Of a stretch of 64,000 bases of DNA, positions 8,243 through 16,163 are shown piece after piece; the first letter of the stretch is position 1; every line of letters starts with the position of its first letter. Made by a program: the position numbers and the translations under genes. The notes under the pieces are model-generated. The model had not been told where the DNA came from, made no database searches, and was given only the letters and a program-made list of their open reading frames with translations. The stretch spans positions 160,307 through 224,306 of the forward strand of contig NZ_JABETO010000008.1 of assembly GCF_013055795.1 (NCBI RefSeq), written 5' to 3'. This DNA is from Streptomyces sp. I05A-00742. GTDB taxonomy: Bacteria > Actinomycetota > Actinomycetes > Streptomycetales > Streptomycetaceae.

Positions 8243-9537
8243 CCGCCGTCGTCACCGGGCTGAGCCATCACACCGCCGCCCACCCGGTGCTGGAACGTTT
8301 CGCCTTGACGGCTCCCGAGGCGGCGGCCCTGCTGGAGCGGCTGGCCCGCTCCCCCGCCCTGGCCGAGGCCGTCGTACTGGCCACCTGCAACCGGGTCGAG
8401 GCCTATCTGGAGTCCGACCAGCCCGACCGCGCCGTCGACGAGGTCGTCCGCGCGCTGGGCGACATCGCCGGCGTCCCCGCCGACGACGTCCGCACCCTGC
8501 TCTACACCCACCGGGGCCCCGACGCCGTCGGACACCTCTTCCGGGTCGTGTGCGGCCTGGACTCCATGGCGCTCGGCGAGTTCCAGATCCGCGGACAGGT
8601 ACGCGCCGCCTACGGCCTCGCGGCCGACCGCGGCACCACGGGACCGGTCCTGCACGGCCTCTTCCAGCACGCCCTGCGCACCGGGAAACGGGTGGAGAGC
8701 ACCACCGGCGTCGGCCGGGCCGCCGCCGACCTGGTCGGCGTCGCGCTCGACGCGGCGACGGACCTGCTCGGCCCGCTCCCCGGCCGGTCGGCCGTGGTCG
8801 TCGGCGCGGGGGCGCTCGGCTCCCTCGCGGTGTCCGCGCTGCGCCGTGCCGGCGCCGGGGACGTCGTCGTCGTCAACCGCGGCCGGGACGCGGCCCGTCG
8901 GCTCGCCGAGCGGCACGGGGCACGGGCCGCCGGGCTGGAAGACTTGCCCGGGCTGCTCGCCCGCGCCGACCTCGTCGTCGCGGCGACGGGCGCGGGGGAA
9001 CCCGTGATCACCACCGGCCCGGTCGCCGCCGCCCGCGCCGCCGGGACGGAACGCACGACCGTCTTCGTGGACCTGTCCCTGCCGCGCAACGTGGACCCGG
9101 CCGTGGCCCGGTTGCCCGGCGTCCGGCTGGTCGACCTGGCCGGTCTCGAAGCCCGCCTCAAGGAGGCCTCGGCGGGGGTCCCGGTGGAGGAGGCGCAGCG
9201 CATCGTCGCCGAGGAGACGGCCGCGTTCCTGGCCGGGCGGCACCTGGCCACGGTGGCCCCGCTCATCGTCGCCATGCGCAACAACGTCCTGTCCATCGCG
9301 GAGGCCGAGGTCGGCCGGCTGCTCGGCCGGACCCCGGCCCTGGGCGACCACGTGCGCGGCGAGGTGGAGCGGACGGCCCGCCGCATCGCCGAGAAGATCG
9401 TCCACCGGCCCACGGTCCGGGTCCGGGAGATGGCCGCGCAGCCGGACGGACACGCCTACGTGGCCGTCCTGCACGACCTGTTCGGCGGTGCGGAGCCCGT
9501 GCCACCGGAGCACTCGACCGGAACGGAGACCCCATGA
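8239..9537 (+). CDS. hemA: Glutamyl-tRNA reductase HemA
   Basis: The 432-residue enzyme makes glutamate-1-semialdehyde from Glu-tRNA with NADPH, the committed step of the C5 pathway. The catalytic cysteine lies in ATCNRVEAYL near residue 50, and the conserved SMALGEFQIRGQVRAAY block follows near residue 112. A Rossmann fold starts at about residue 185 (VVVGAGALGSLAV), and a C-terminal dimerisation region follows. Start is fixed by the 4-bp overlap with hemF. hemL, hemB and hemD are not nearby, so the operon must draw on the chromosomal copies for those steps; extra GluTR would raise flux at the controlled step. Confidence 0.96.
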   Translation: MTAVVTGLSHHTAAHPVLERFALTAPEAAALLERLARSPALAEAVVLATCNRVEAYLESDQPDRAVDEVVRALGDIAGVPADDVRTLLYTHRGPDAVGHLFRVVCGLDSMALGEFQIRGQVRAAYGLAADRGTTGPVLHGLFQHALRTGKRVESTTGVGRAAADLVGVALDAATDLLGPLPGRSAVVVGAGALGSLAVSALRRAGAGDVVVVNRGRDAARRLAERHGARAAGLEDLPGLLARADLVVAATGAGEPVITTGPVAAARAAGTERTTVFVDLSLPRNVDPAVARLPGVRLVDLAGLEARLKEASAGVPVEEAQRIVAEETAAFLAGRHLATVAPLIVAMRNNVLSIAEAEVGRLLGRTPALGDHVRGEVERTARRIAEKIVHRPTVRVREMAAQPDGHAYVAVLHDLFGGAEPVPPEHSTGTETP

Positions 9538-10514
9538 CGCCCCGGACCCCGACCACGTACCGCCGGTCGGCGGCGTCGGCCGGCGACACCGTCGCCCGCA
9601 CGGCCCTGCGCATGGGCACCCGGCGCAGCGCCCTCGCCCTGGCCCAGTCGTCCGCCTTCGCCCGCGACCTCGCCCGCGTCACCGGCGCCCGGGTGGAGAC
9701 GGTGGGCATCACCACCGAGGGCGACACCAACGGCGCCGCCATCGCGTCCATGGGCAGCACCGGCGTCTTCGTCCAGGCGGTACGGGCCGCCCTGCTCACC
9801 GGGGAGATCGACTTCGCCGTCCACTCCTACAAGGACCTGCCCACCGCCGTGCCCGACGGCATCGTGGTCGCCGCCGTCCCGGCCCGCGAGGACCCGCGCG
9901 ACGCCCTGGTCACCGCCGACGGACGCCCGCTGGACCGGCTGCCCGCCGGGGCCCGCGTCGGGACGGGATCACCACGCCGGGCGGGTCAGCTCGCGGGCCT
10001 GCACCCGGGGATCGTGACGGTGCCCCTGCGCGGCAATGTGGACACCCGGCTGGGCCGGGTCCGTGACGGCGCGCTGGACGCGGTGGTGCTCGCCGCCGCG
10101 GGCCTGTCCCGCCTCGGCCGGCTCTCCGAGGCGGCCGAGCTGTTCGCCCCCGACCGCCTGGTGCCGGCCCCCGCGCAGGGCGCCCTCGCGGTGGAGTGCC
10201 GCGCCGACGACACCGCGCTCGTCCTGCTCCTCGCCGAGCTCGACCACCCGGCCACCCGGGCGGCGGTGGAGGCCGAACGGGCGGTCCTGGCCGAACTGGA
10301 GGCCGGGTGCAGCGCCCCCATCGGCGCCCACGCCCACCCCACCGGCCCGTTCCACCGCCCGGTCCTCGACCTCTGCGCCGTCCTCACCTCCCCGGACGGC
10401 CGGCACCGCACCTTCCGCCGCGCCGAGGCCCCCCTCGACCCGGCCGGCGCCGCGGCGGCGGGCCGGGATCTGGCGCGGGTGCTGCGGAAGGACCACGAGG
10501 AGGGGGAACGCTGA
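9534..10514 (+). CDS. hemC: Hydroxymethylbilane synthase HemC
   Basis: The 326-residue porphobilinogen deaminase polymerises four porphobilinogens to hydroxymethylbilane. It shows MGTRRSALALAQS near residue 24, the LRGNVDTRL loop, and the cofactor-attachment cysteine in LEAGCSAPIGAHA near residue 260, which carries the dipyrromethane primer. About 22 extra N-terminal residues precede the usual start (RMGTRRS), so an internal in-frame ATG could be used; the 4-bp overlap with hemA favours the longer form. It is the last gene of hemE-hemF-hemA-hemC and converges on the second MMPL gene across about 90 bp with no obvious terminator. Confidence 0.96.
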   Translation: MTPRTPTTYRRSAASAGDTVARTALRMGTRRSALALAQSSAFARDLARVTGARVETVGITTEGDTNGAAIASMGSTGVFVQAVRAALLTGEIDFAVHSYKDLPTAVPDGIVVAAVPAREDPRDALVTADGRPLDRLPAGARVGTGSPRRAGQLAGLHPGIVTVPLRGNVDTRLGRVRDGALDAVVLAAAGLSRLGRLSEAAELFAPDRLVPAPAQGALAVECRADDTALVLLLAELDHPATRAAVEAERAVLAELEAGCSAPIGAHAHPTGPFHRPVLDLCAVLTSPDGRHRTFRRAEAPLDPAGAAAAGRDLARVLRKDHEEGER

Positions 10515-10604
10515 CGGGAGGACGACGGCGGCGCATCGGTGCCGAGAGGCCGACCGGCTCGGCCGCGAAAACAGGATGGGCACGTCCATGCCGTATACAG
10601 CCGG

Positions 10605-12872
10605 TCAACGCGGTGGGAGCGGCCTGTCGGAGGCCGCGTCGCGCGGCCGTGCCGACGCGTGCCCGTCCGGCGCCGGGTCGTCCTCCGCGGCGCCCTCGCG
10701 CAGCCCGACGCGGTCGTGGAGGCGGCGCAGCGGCCCGGGGGCCCACCAGTTGGCGCGGCCGGCGAGCCGCATGAAGGAGGGCACCAGGACGGCACGGACC
10801 AGGGTCGCGTCCAGCACCACGGCCAGGGCCAGGCCGACGCCGAGCAGTTTGAGCAGCGTCACGCCGGAGATCGCGAAGACGAACAGCACCACGGCGACGA
10901 GGACCGCCGCGGCCGTGATGATCCGCCCGGTGTGCTGGAGGCCGAAGGCGACCGACTCCACGTTGTCACCGGTGCGCAGGTAGCGCTCGCGGATCCGGGA
11001 GAGGAGGAACACCTCGTAGTCCATGGAGAGCCCGAAGGCCACGCAGAAGGTCAGGATCGGGATGGTGGCGTCGAGGGTGCCGCTGTGCAGGGGGCTGCCC
11101 ACCAGGAACGACAGGTGTCCTTCCTGGAAGACGAACACCATCGCCCCGAAGGTGGCGCTGAGGCTGAGGGTGTTGAGCGCGAGGGCTTTGACCGGCATCA
11201 GCACGCTTCCGGTGAACAGGAAGAGCAGTACCAGGGAGGAGCCGACGACGATGCCGATGGCCGCCGGCGTGGCGCGGGCGATGGCCGACGTGCTGTCCTC
11301 GACCTCGGCGGCGCGGCCGCCCACCCATACCGTGGCCCCGTCCGGCGGGTCCGCCTTGCGCAGCCGGCGGACGAGGTCGGTGCCTGCGGACGAGTCCTGC
11401 TCCACCCCGGAGACCACGGAGAGCAGCGCGGTGTCGCCGTCGGTCAGAGCGGCGGCGGCCGGGCCGGGCTCCTGGACCCGGCTGCCGACGGCGTAGGAGC
11501 CGGTGGCGGCGGTCACCTGGCGGACGTCGCGCACCGAGGAGAGCGTACGGGCGTAGGAGTCCAGATCTCGCCCCGCGCCCCGGACCACCACCGGGACGGT
11601 GCCCAGGGCACTGGCGTCGAACCGGTCGCGCAGCAGCTGCGTCGCGCGGTGCGCCGGGGAGTCGGCGGGCAGCGTGCGGTCGTCGAAGAGGCCGGAGGAG
11701 ACGCGGGTGAACGGGGAGGCGAGGAGCAGCAGCAGGACGATCACGCCGCCGCCGTAGAGGGCCGGGCGGCGCATCACCGCCGTGGCGAACCGGTACCAGC
11801 GTCCGCTCTCCGGGGAGGCCGCGGGCCGCGCGGGGCGCCGCAGCCGGGCGAAGACGTCGTAGCGGTCGACCCGGCGGCCCAGGACGGCGAGCAGCGCGGG
11901 CAGGACGAAGACCGCACCGGCCGCCGCGGAGAGGACCACGGCGATGCCGCCGTAGGCGAAGGACCGCAGGAAGAACTGGGGGAAGACCAGCAGGGCGACG
12001 AGGGACAGGGCCACCGTGAGCGCGGAGAACGCGACCGTCCGCCCGGCCCTGCGCACCGTCGGGCCCAGTGCCTCCCGTACCGTGGCGCCGGTGCGCAGCT
12101 CCTCGCGGAAGCGGGCGAGGATGAACAGGCTGTAGTCGATGGCGAGTCCGAGGCCGAGCGCGGTGGTGGAGTTCATCGAGTACGCCGAGATGGGCACGAC
12201 GCCCGCCAGGGCGTTGAGCACGGCCCGGCCCACCACGACCGACAGCAGTGCGATCACCAGCGGCAGGGCGGCGGCCACCGCGCTGCCGAAGATCAGCAGG
12301 AGCAGGACGAGGGTGACCGGCATGGCGATCGCCTCGGCGAGCAGCAGGTCGTGCGCGGTGCGTTCGCCGACCTCCGCCTGGACCTGGGCGGGGCCTGCCG
12401 CCAGCACGGTCAGCCCGTCCGCGTGCCGCTGGAGGTCCGGCACCAGCCGCCGGGCGGTCTTCGCCCGCTCGTCCTCGTCGCCGCGCAGGGAGAGCGAGAC
12501 GAGGCCGGTGGAGCCGTCGCGGGAGCGCAGCGCGGGCGGCCGCCCCGCCGTCCAGTACGAGGTCGCGGCCCGTACGCCCCGCGCGTCCGCGGCCCGTCGG
12601 GTCAGCGCCGTCCCGGCGGCGGTCGTCGCCGGGGAGTCGGCCGGGCCGCTGCCGCGCAGCAGCAGTACCAGATCGTCGCCGGCGGCGGGGAAGTGCTCGG
12701 CCACCAGGCGTTCGGCGTGGGTGGACTGCGCGTGCGGGTCGGTGAACCCCCCGTGGATCAGCCGGTTCCCGACGCCCAGGGAGCCGATCCCGCCCAGGAC
12801 GAGGACGATGGAGCTCACCCACAGCACAGCGGTGCGCCGCCGGTACAGCAGCGCGCCGAAGCGGTCGGACAT
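10605..12872 (-). CDS. Second MMPL/RND-family membrane exporter
   Basis: The 755-residue protein has the two-fold MMPL topology: a helix at about residues 12-33, an extracytoplasmic loop, a helix block at about 170-355, a second loop, then a C-terminal helix block at about 545-715. Characteristic segments are the GLGLAIDYSLFILARFREE stretch in the first half and the related FGLSMDYEVFLLSRIRE stretch in the second, which hold the Asp-Tyr proton-relay pairs. It diverges from the thioesterase gene and sits next to the polyketide genes, so export of a lipid-like polyketide is the most economical guess. It is clearly distinct from the exporter at the left edge. Confidence 0.92.
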   Translation of the reverse strand: MSDRFGALLYRRRTAVLWVSSIVLVLGGIGSLGVGNRLIHGGFTDPHAQSTHAERLVAEHFPAAGDDLVLLLRGSGPADSPATTAAGTALTRRAADARGVRAATSYWTAGRPPALRSRDGSTGLVSLSLRGDEDERAKTARRLVPDLQRHADGLTVLAAGPAQVQAEVGERTAHDLLLAEAIAMPVTLVLLLLIFGSAVAAALPLVIALLSVVVGRAVLNALAGVVPISAYSMNSTTALGLGLAIDYSLFILARFREELRTGATVREALGPTVRRAGRTVAFSALTVALSLVALLVFPQFFLRSFAYGGIAVVLSAAAGAVFVLPALLAVLGRRVDRYDVFARLRRPARPAASPESGRWYRFATAVMRRPALYGGGVIVLLLLLASPFTRVSSGLFDDRTLPADSPAHRATQLLRDRFDASALGTVPVVVRGAGRDLDSYARTLSSVRDVRQVTAATGSYAVGSRVQEPGPAAAALTDGDTALLSVVSGVEQDSSAGTDLVRRLRKADPPDGATVWVGGRAAEVEDSTSAIARATPAAIGIVVGSSLVLLFLFTGSVLMPVKALALNTLSLSATFGAMVFVFQEGHLSFLVGSPLHSGTLDATIPILTFCVAFGLSMDYEVFLLSRIRERYLRTGDNVESVAFGLQHTGRIITAAAVLVAVVLFVFAISGVTLLKLLGVGLALAVVLDATLVRAVLVPSFMRLAGRANWWAPGPLRRLHDRVGLREGAAEDDPAPDGHASARPRDAASDRPLPPR

Positions 12873-12984
12873 GAGGGGCCTCCCCGGTGCAACTCAGGTG
12901 TGCTTCCGTCCAGTTCGATTGAAGCGTGGGGCCGTGGTGACGATACTGGCTCCCACGTGTCGACGCCGGGGCGGAGTGGGGCCG

Positions 12985-13884
12985 ATGGACCAGGAACGCG
13001 CACTGCCGGGCCTGCCCGGCCTGCTGGATCTCGACGCCGTCCCCGGCGCGGAGGACGGAGAGCACTTCCTCGGGCCGCCTCCTCCGGAGCCGTCCTCCCC
13101 GGTCTACGGAGGGCATGTGGCCGCCCAGGCGCTGGCCGCCGCCGGCCGTACGGTCCCCGACGGGCTGCGCGCGCACTCCGTGCACTGCTCCTTCGTACGG
13201 CCCGCCGTGCCGAACACCCCCTTCGACCACCGGGTCGAGCGGGTGCGCGGCAGTGCCGCCTTCGCCACCCGCCGGGTGTACGCGACCCAGCGTGGCCGGG
13301 AGGTGTTCGCCCTCACGGCCTCCTTCCACCGCGGCGCGCCGGGGCTCGACCACCAGGACGCGATGCCTCAGGTCCCGATGCCGGAGGAGCTGCCGACCTA
13401 TGAGGAGCGGCTGACCACGTCGTTCGGCGAGCCCTTCCAGTCCCTCGGGAAGCCCTACGAGCTGCGCTTCGTCGGGCCGTTGAGCTTCGACGCGGAGAAG
13501 GACCCGTCGCTGGCCTCCCCCCGGACGCGGATCTGGGTGCGCGCCAAGGACGCGCTGCCCGCCGGGGCGACGGCGGACCGCGCGCACCTGCTCCACGCCT
13601 GCCTTCTGACGTACCTCACCGACGTCACCATGCTGGAGACCGTCCTGGTACGGAACGGGATCTCCTGGCTCCGGGCCACCGGCAGCAGCCTCGACCACAC
13701 GGTGTGGATCCACCGCCCCTTCCGCGCGGACGAGTGGCTGCTGTGCGCGCACGAGACCCCGGCCGCCGCCGGGGGACGCGGGCTGGTCCTCGGCCGGGTC
13801 TTCACCCGGGACGGCACCCTGGTGGCGACCCTCGCCCAGGAGGGCCTGATCCGCGTGAACGACGGCTCCGGATCGGCTGGTTGA
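12985..13884 (+). CDS. TesB-type (type II) acyl-CoA thioesterase
   Basis: The 299-residue protein has the double hot-dog layout of TesB/acyl-CoA thioesterase II. The first hot-dog includes YGGHVAAQALAAA (about residue 36), followed by LRAHSVHCSFVRP; the second includes the LTDVTMLET and LDHTVWIHRPF segments, and the end reads LVATLAQEGLIRV. Such enzymes hydrolyse acyl-CoA or acyl-ACP thioesters. The adjacent synthase has no TE domain, so this is the best local candidate for releasing or editing its product. The ATG has a GGAG element about 9 bp upstream; a GTG three codons earlier is possible. It is convergent with the ketoreductase and separated by a perfect hairpin. Confidence 0.88.
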   Translation: MDQERALPGLPGLLDLDAVPGAEDGEHFLGPPPPEPSSPVYGGHVAAQALAAAGRTVPDGLRAHSVHCSFVRPAVPNTPFDHRVERVRGSAAFATRRVYATQRGREVFALTASFHRGAPGLDHQDAMPQVPMPEELPTYEERLTTSFGEPFQSLGKPYELRFVGPLSFDAEKDPSLASPRTRIWVRAKDALPAGATADRAHLLHACLLTYLTDVTMLETVLVRNGISWLRATGSSLDHTVWIHRPFRADEWLLCAHETPAAAGGRGLVLGRVFTRDGTLVATLAQEGLIRVNDGSGSAG

Positions 13885-13913
13885 GAGCTCCCGCGCCCGG
13901 AGCGCGGGAGCTC
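13885..13913. terminator. Bidirectional hairpin between thioesterase and ketoreductase genes
   Basis: GAGCTCCCGCGC and GCGCGGGAGCTC form a perfect 12-bp stem around a 5-nt loop. It begins 1 bp after the thioesterase stop and lies 9 bp beyond the ketoreductase stop on the other strand, so it can end both convergent transcripts. There is no U tract, as is common in streptomycetes. Confidence 0.8.
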
Positions 13914-13922
13914 CCCACCGGT

Positions 13923-14684
13923 TCACAGCACCAGACCTCCGGCGATCTCGATCACCTGTCCTGTGATGTAGCGGGCCCGGTCGGAGGCGAGGTAGCAGAC
14001 CAGGTGCGCCACGTCCTCCGGGGAGCCGAAGGAGTGGCTGGGGATCAGGGATCTGAGGTACTCGGCCTTGTCCTCCGGCACGGCGTCGGTCATATCGGTC
14101 TCGATGAGCCCGGGGGCGACGGCGTTGACGGTGACGCCCCTGCCGCCGATCTCCTTGGCCAGCGCCTTGGTGAAGCCGGCGATGCCCGCCTTGGAGGCGG
14201 AGTAGGCCGTCTGCCCGGGGATCCCGTGCAGCCCGGAGTAGGAGGTGATGTTGATGATGGCGCCGCGGCCCTGCTTCGCCATCGGCATCACCAGGGGCCT
14301 GGTGACGGTGTACATGCTGCCGAGGTTGGTGCCGATGACCTCCTGCCACTGCTGCGCGGTCATCCGCGCGAACAGGGTGTCGCGGGTGACACCGGCGTTG
14401 TTGACCAGGACGTCCAGCCGGTCCAGGTTCGCCAGGGCCTCGGTGGCGAAGCGCCCGGCCTCCTCCGCGTCGGCCACGTCGGCGTACAGCGGGACGCAGC
14501 GCCGGCCGGGGTGGGCGGCGTTCAGCTCCTTGGCGAGGACGCGGGCCCGTTCCTCGCCGTGGTGGTAGCCGAACACGACGTCGGCGCCCTGCGCCAGCGC
14601 CAGCCGCACCACGGCCTCTCCGATGCCCCGCGAGCCGCCGGTGACGACGACGCCCCGGCCCGCCAGGGGAAGGCCGTCCGTCAT
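13923..14684 (-). CDS. FabG-type ketoreductase acting in trans on the PKS
   Basis: The 253-residue short-chain dehydrogenase has the nucleotide motif TGGSRGIG (about residue 15), the NNAG motif, and a full catalytic set: Ser in NITSYSG, and Tyr-x3-Lys in AYSASKAG. The ending YITGQVIEIAGGL is typical of 3-oxoacyl-ACP reductases. It overlaps the radical SAM stop by ATGA and closes the PKS-radical SAM-ketoreductase operon. The synthase has no KR domain but has a DH domain, which needs a beta-hydroxyacyl substrate, so this enzyme most likely supplies the missing ketoreduction in trans. Confidence 0.9.
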   Translation of the reverse strand: MTDGLPLAGRGVVVTGGSRGIGEAVVRLALAQGADVVFGYHHGEERARVLAKELNAAHPGRRCVPLYADVADAEEAGRFATEALANLDRLDVLVNNAGVTRDTLFARMTAQQWQEVIGTNLGSMYTVTRPLVMPMAKQGRGAIINITSYSGLHGIPGQTAYSASKAGIAGFTKALAKEIGGRGVTVNAVAPGLIETDMTDAVPEDKAEYLRSLIPSHSFGSPEDVAHLVCYLASDRARYITGQVIEIAGGLVL

Positions 14685-16120
14685 CGGCCGCTCCCGGACG
14701 CCGGGGCGGCCGGCCGGTTCTCCTTCTTGCGCCGCGCGGCCTCCTCGCGGAGCTCGCGGTAGCGTTCCTCGGCGACCAGGGTGGAGATCATCGGGGTGTA
14801 GAACGGGCCGTCGCCGACCAGCGTGATCCGCTCCGGGGTGATCTTCGCGTAGCCGCGCTCGGCCAGCGCGTCCCAGATGGTGGCGAACTTCTCGTACACG
14901 TCGAGGCCGAAGGCGGCACGGTAATTGATCCGGTCGATCTCCGTGCTGATGAGGCTGCGGAAGAGCACCGTGAGCAGGAAGTCGTCGGGGGTGTGCCGGA
15001 AACCCCGCTCGACCGGGAACCGGCCGTTGTCGACGGCCGCCTTGTACTGCGGCAGGCTGCGGTGGTTGATGAACGACCAGGAACGGCCCGACGGCAGCGA
15101 GGGGTTGCCGAAGAAGGTGATGGCCGCGTAGCCGAGCCCGAGGGTGTCGAGGTGGTCGAAGCGGGTGGCGTAGCCCTCGCGGAAGTCCCGGGTCACGGGG
15201 TCGCCGGGGCGCCGGAAGTTGTACGTGGACAGCTGCTCGTAGCCGCGGTCGAGCAGGAAGTCGCGGCCCGCCCGGTACATCTCCAGGTTGGCCAGGGTGC
15301 TGGGCAGTTCGTGGAAGCGGTTGAGCGCGAAGTCGGTCGGGCCGCCGACGTTCAGCTCGTAGTGGGTGATGTCGTACACGTCCCAGGAGACCAGGGTCTC
15401 CAGGTCCTCCAGCATGGTGTCGACGGTCTGCTGGGGCCAGCCGAAGATGAGGTCGACGTTGGCGGCCAGACCGAGTTCCCGGGCCCACTCCAGGCTCTGG
15501 ATGACGTGCTTGGTGGTCTGCTTGCGCCCGCTGAAGCTGTTGAGCCGTTCGTTGACCTGCTGGACGCCCATGCTGATCCGGTTGAACCCGGAGTCGCGGA
15601 TCGCCTCCATCTTCTCCCGGGAGAAGAGCTGGGGAATGCCCTCCAGGGTGAGGTCGGCCTGCTCGGCGATCTCCGGGAAGAGGCTCCGCGTCATGTCCAT
15701 CAGACGGTGGTAGACGGGGGCCCTGTAGAGGTTGGAGGTGCCCCCGCCGAAGTAGGCCCCGACGAGGACGCTCCCCTCCATCTGCTCCCGGTACATCTCG
15801 GCTTCGCGTTCCACGTAGCCGTAGTAGTTCTCCAGGGCGGCGTTGCCCTGGAACTCCTCGACGGGGAACAGGCAGTACCCGCACTTGCCCGGGTCGGTCT
15901 GGATGCAGTACGGGACGCCGACGTAGAGGAACACCGGGGACTTGCCGTGCGTCTCGCGCAGGCGGCGGCGGTCCTCGCCGATCTCGTCGAGGGGCACGGA
16001 CAGTTCGTTCCAGAACCGCGGCGACGGGAAGCCGTGCTGGATCTTGTTGACCTGGCGTTCGCCGAGGTGGTGGTCGAGGTAGTTGTTGACGAAGTCGGTA
16101 CTTAACACGTTCGCTGGCAC
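14681..16120 (-). CDS. HemN-like radical SAM enzyme, candidate cyclopropanase
   Basis: The 479-residue protein is a HemN/HemW-superfamily radical SAM enzyme. After FLYVGVPYC the Fe-S cysteines are spaced Cys-x7-Cys-x2-Cys (ending CGYC), not the usual Cys-x3-Cys-x2-Cys. YFGGGTSNLY, the GIPQLFSREK region, SMGVQQVNERL and VDLIFGWPQQT follow as in HemN. It lies between the PKS and the ketoreductase in one operon. HemN-like enzymes in the jawsamycin pathway cyclopropanate the growing polyene, so a C-C bond or cyclopropane-forming role on ACP-bound chains is inferred. A TTA codon is codon 6, or codon 2 if the GTG at 16108 is used; that later start has better Shine-Dalgarno spacing (GGGGAA). Confidence 0.88.
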   Translation of the reverse strand: MPANVLSTDFVNNYLDHHLGERQVNKIQHGFPSPRFWNELSVPLDEIGEDRRRLRETHGKSPVFLYVGVPYCIQTDPGKCGYCLFPVEEFQGNAALENYYGYVEREAEMYREQMEGSVLVGAYFGGGTSNLYRAPVYHRLMDMTRSLFPEIAEQADLTLEGIPQLFSREKMEAIRDSGFNRISMGVQQVNERLNSFSGRKQTTKHVIQSLEWARELGLAANVDLIFGWPQQTVDTMLEDLETLVSWDVYDITHYELNVGGPTDFALNRFHELPSTLANLEMYRAGRDFLLDRGYEQLSTYNFRRPGDPVTRDFREGYATRFDHLDTLGLGYAAITFFGNPSLPSGRSWSFINHRSLPQYKAAVDNGRFPVERGFRHTPDDFLLTVLFRSLISTEIDRINYRAAFGLDVYEKFATIWDALAERGYAKITPERITLVGDGPFYTPMISTLVAEERYRELREEAARRKKENRPAAPASGSGR

Positions 16121-16163
16121 TTCCCCTCTGGGTGGGATCCGCCGGGTACGGGGTGGGGCCGGC

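Noticed and set aside
14681..16120. Radical SAM enzyme as an oxygen-independent HemN for the heme module
   Set aside because: hemF already provides this step, the gene is in the PKS operon, and the cysteine spacing departs from HemN. Not formally excluded.
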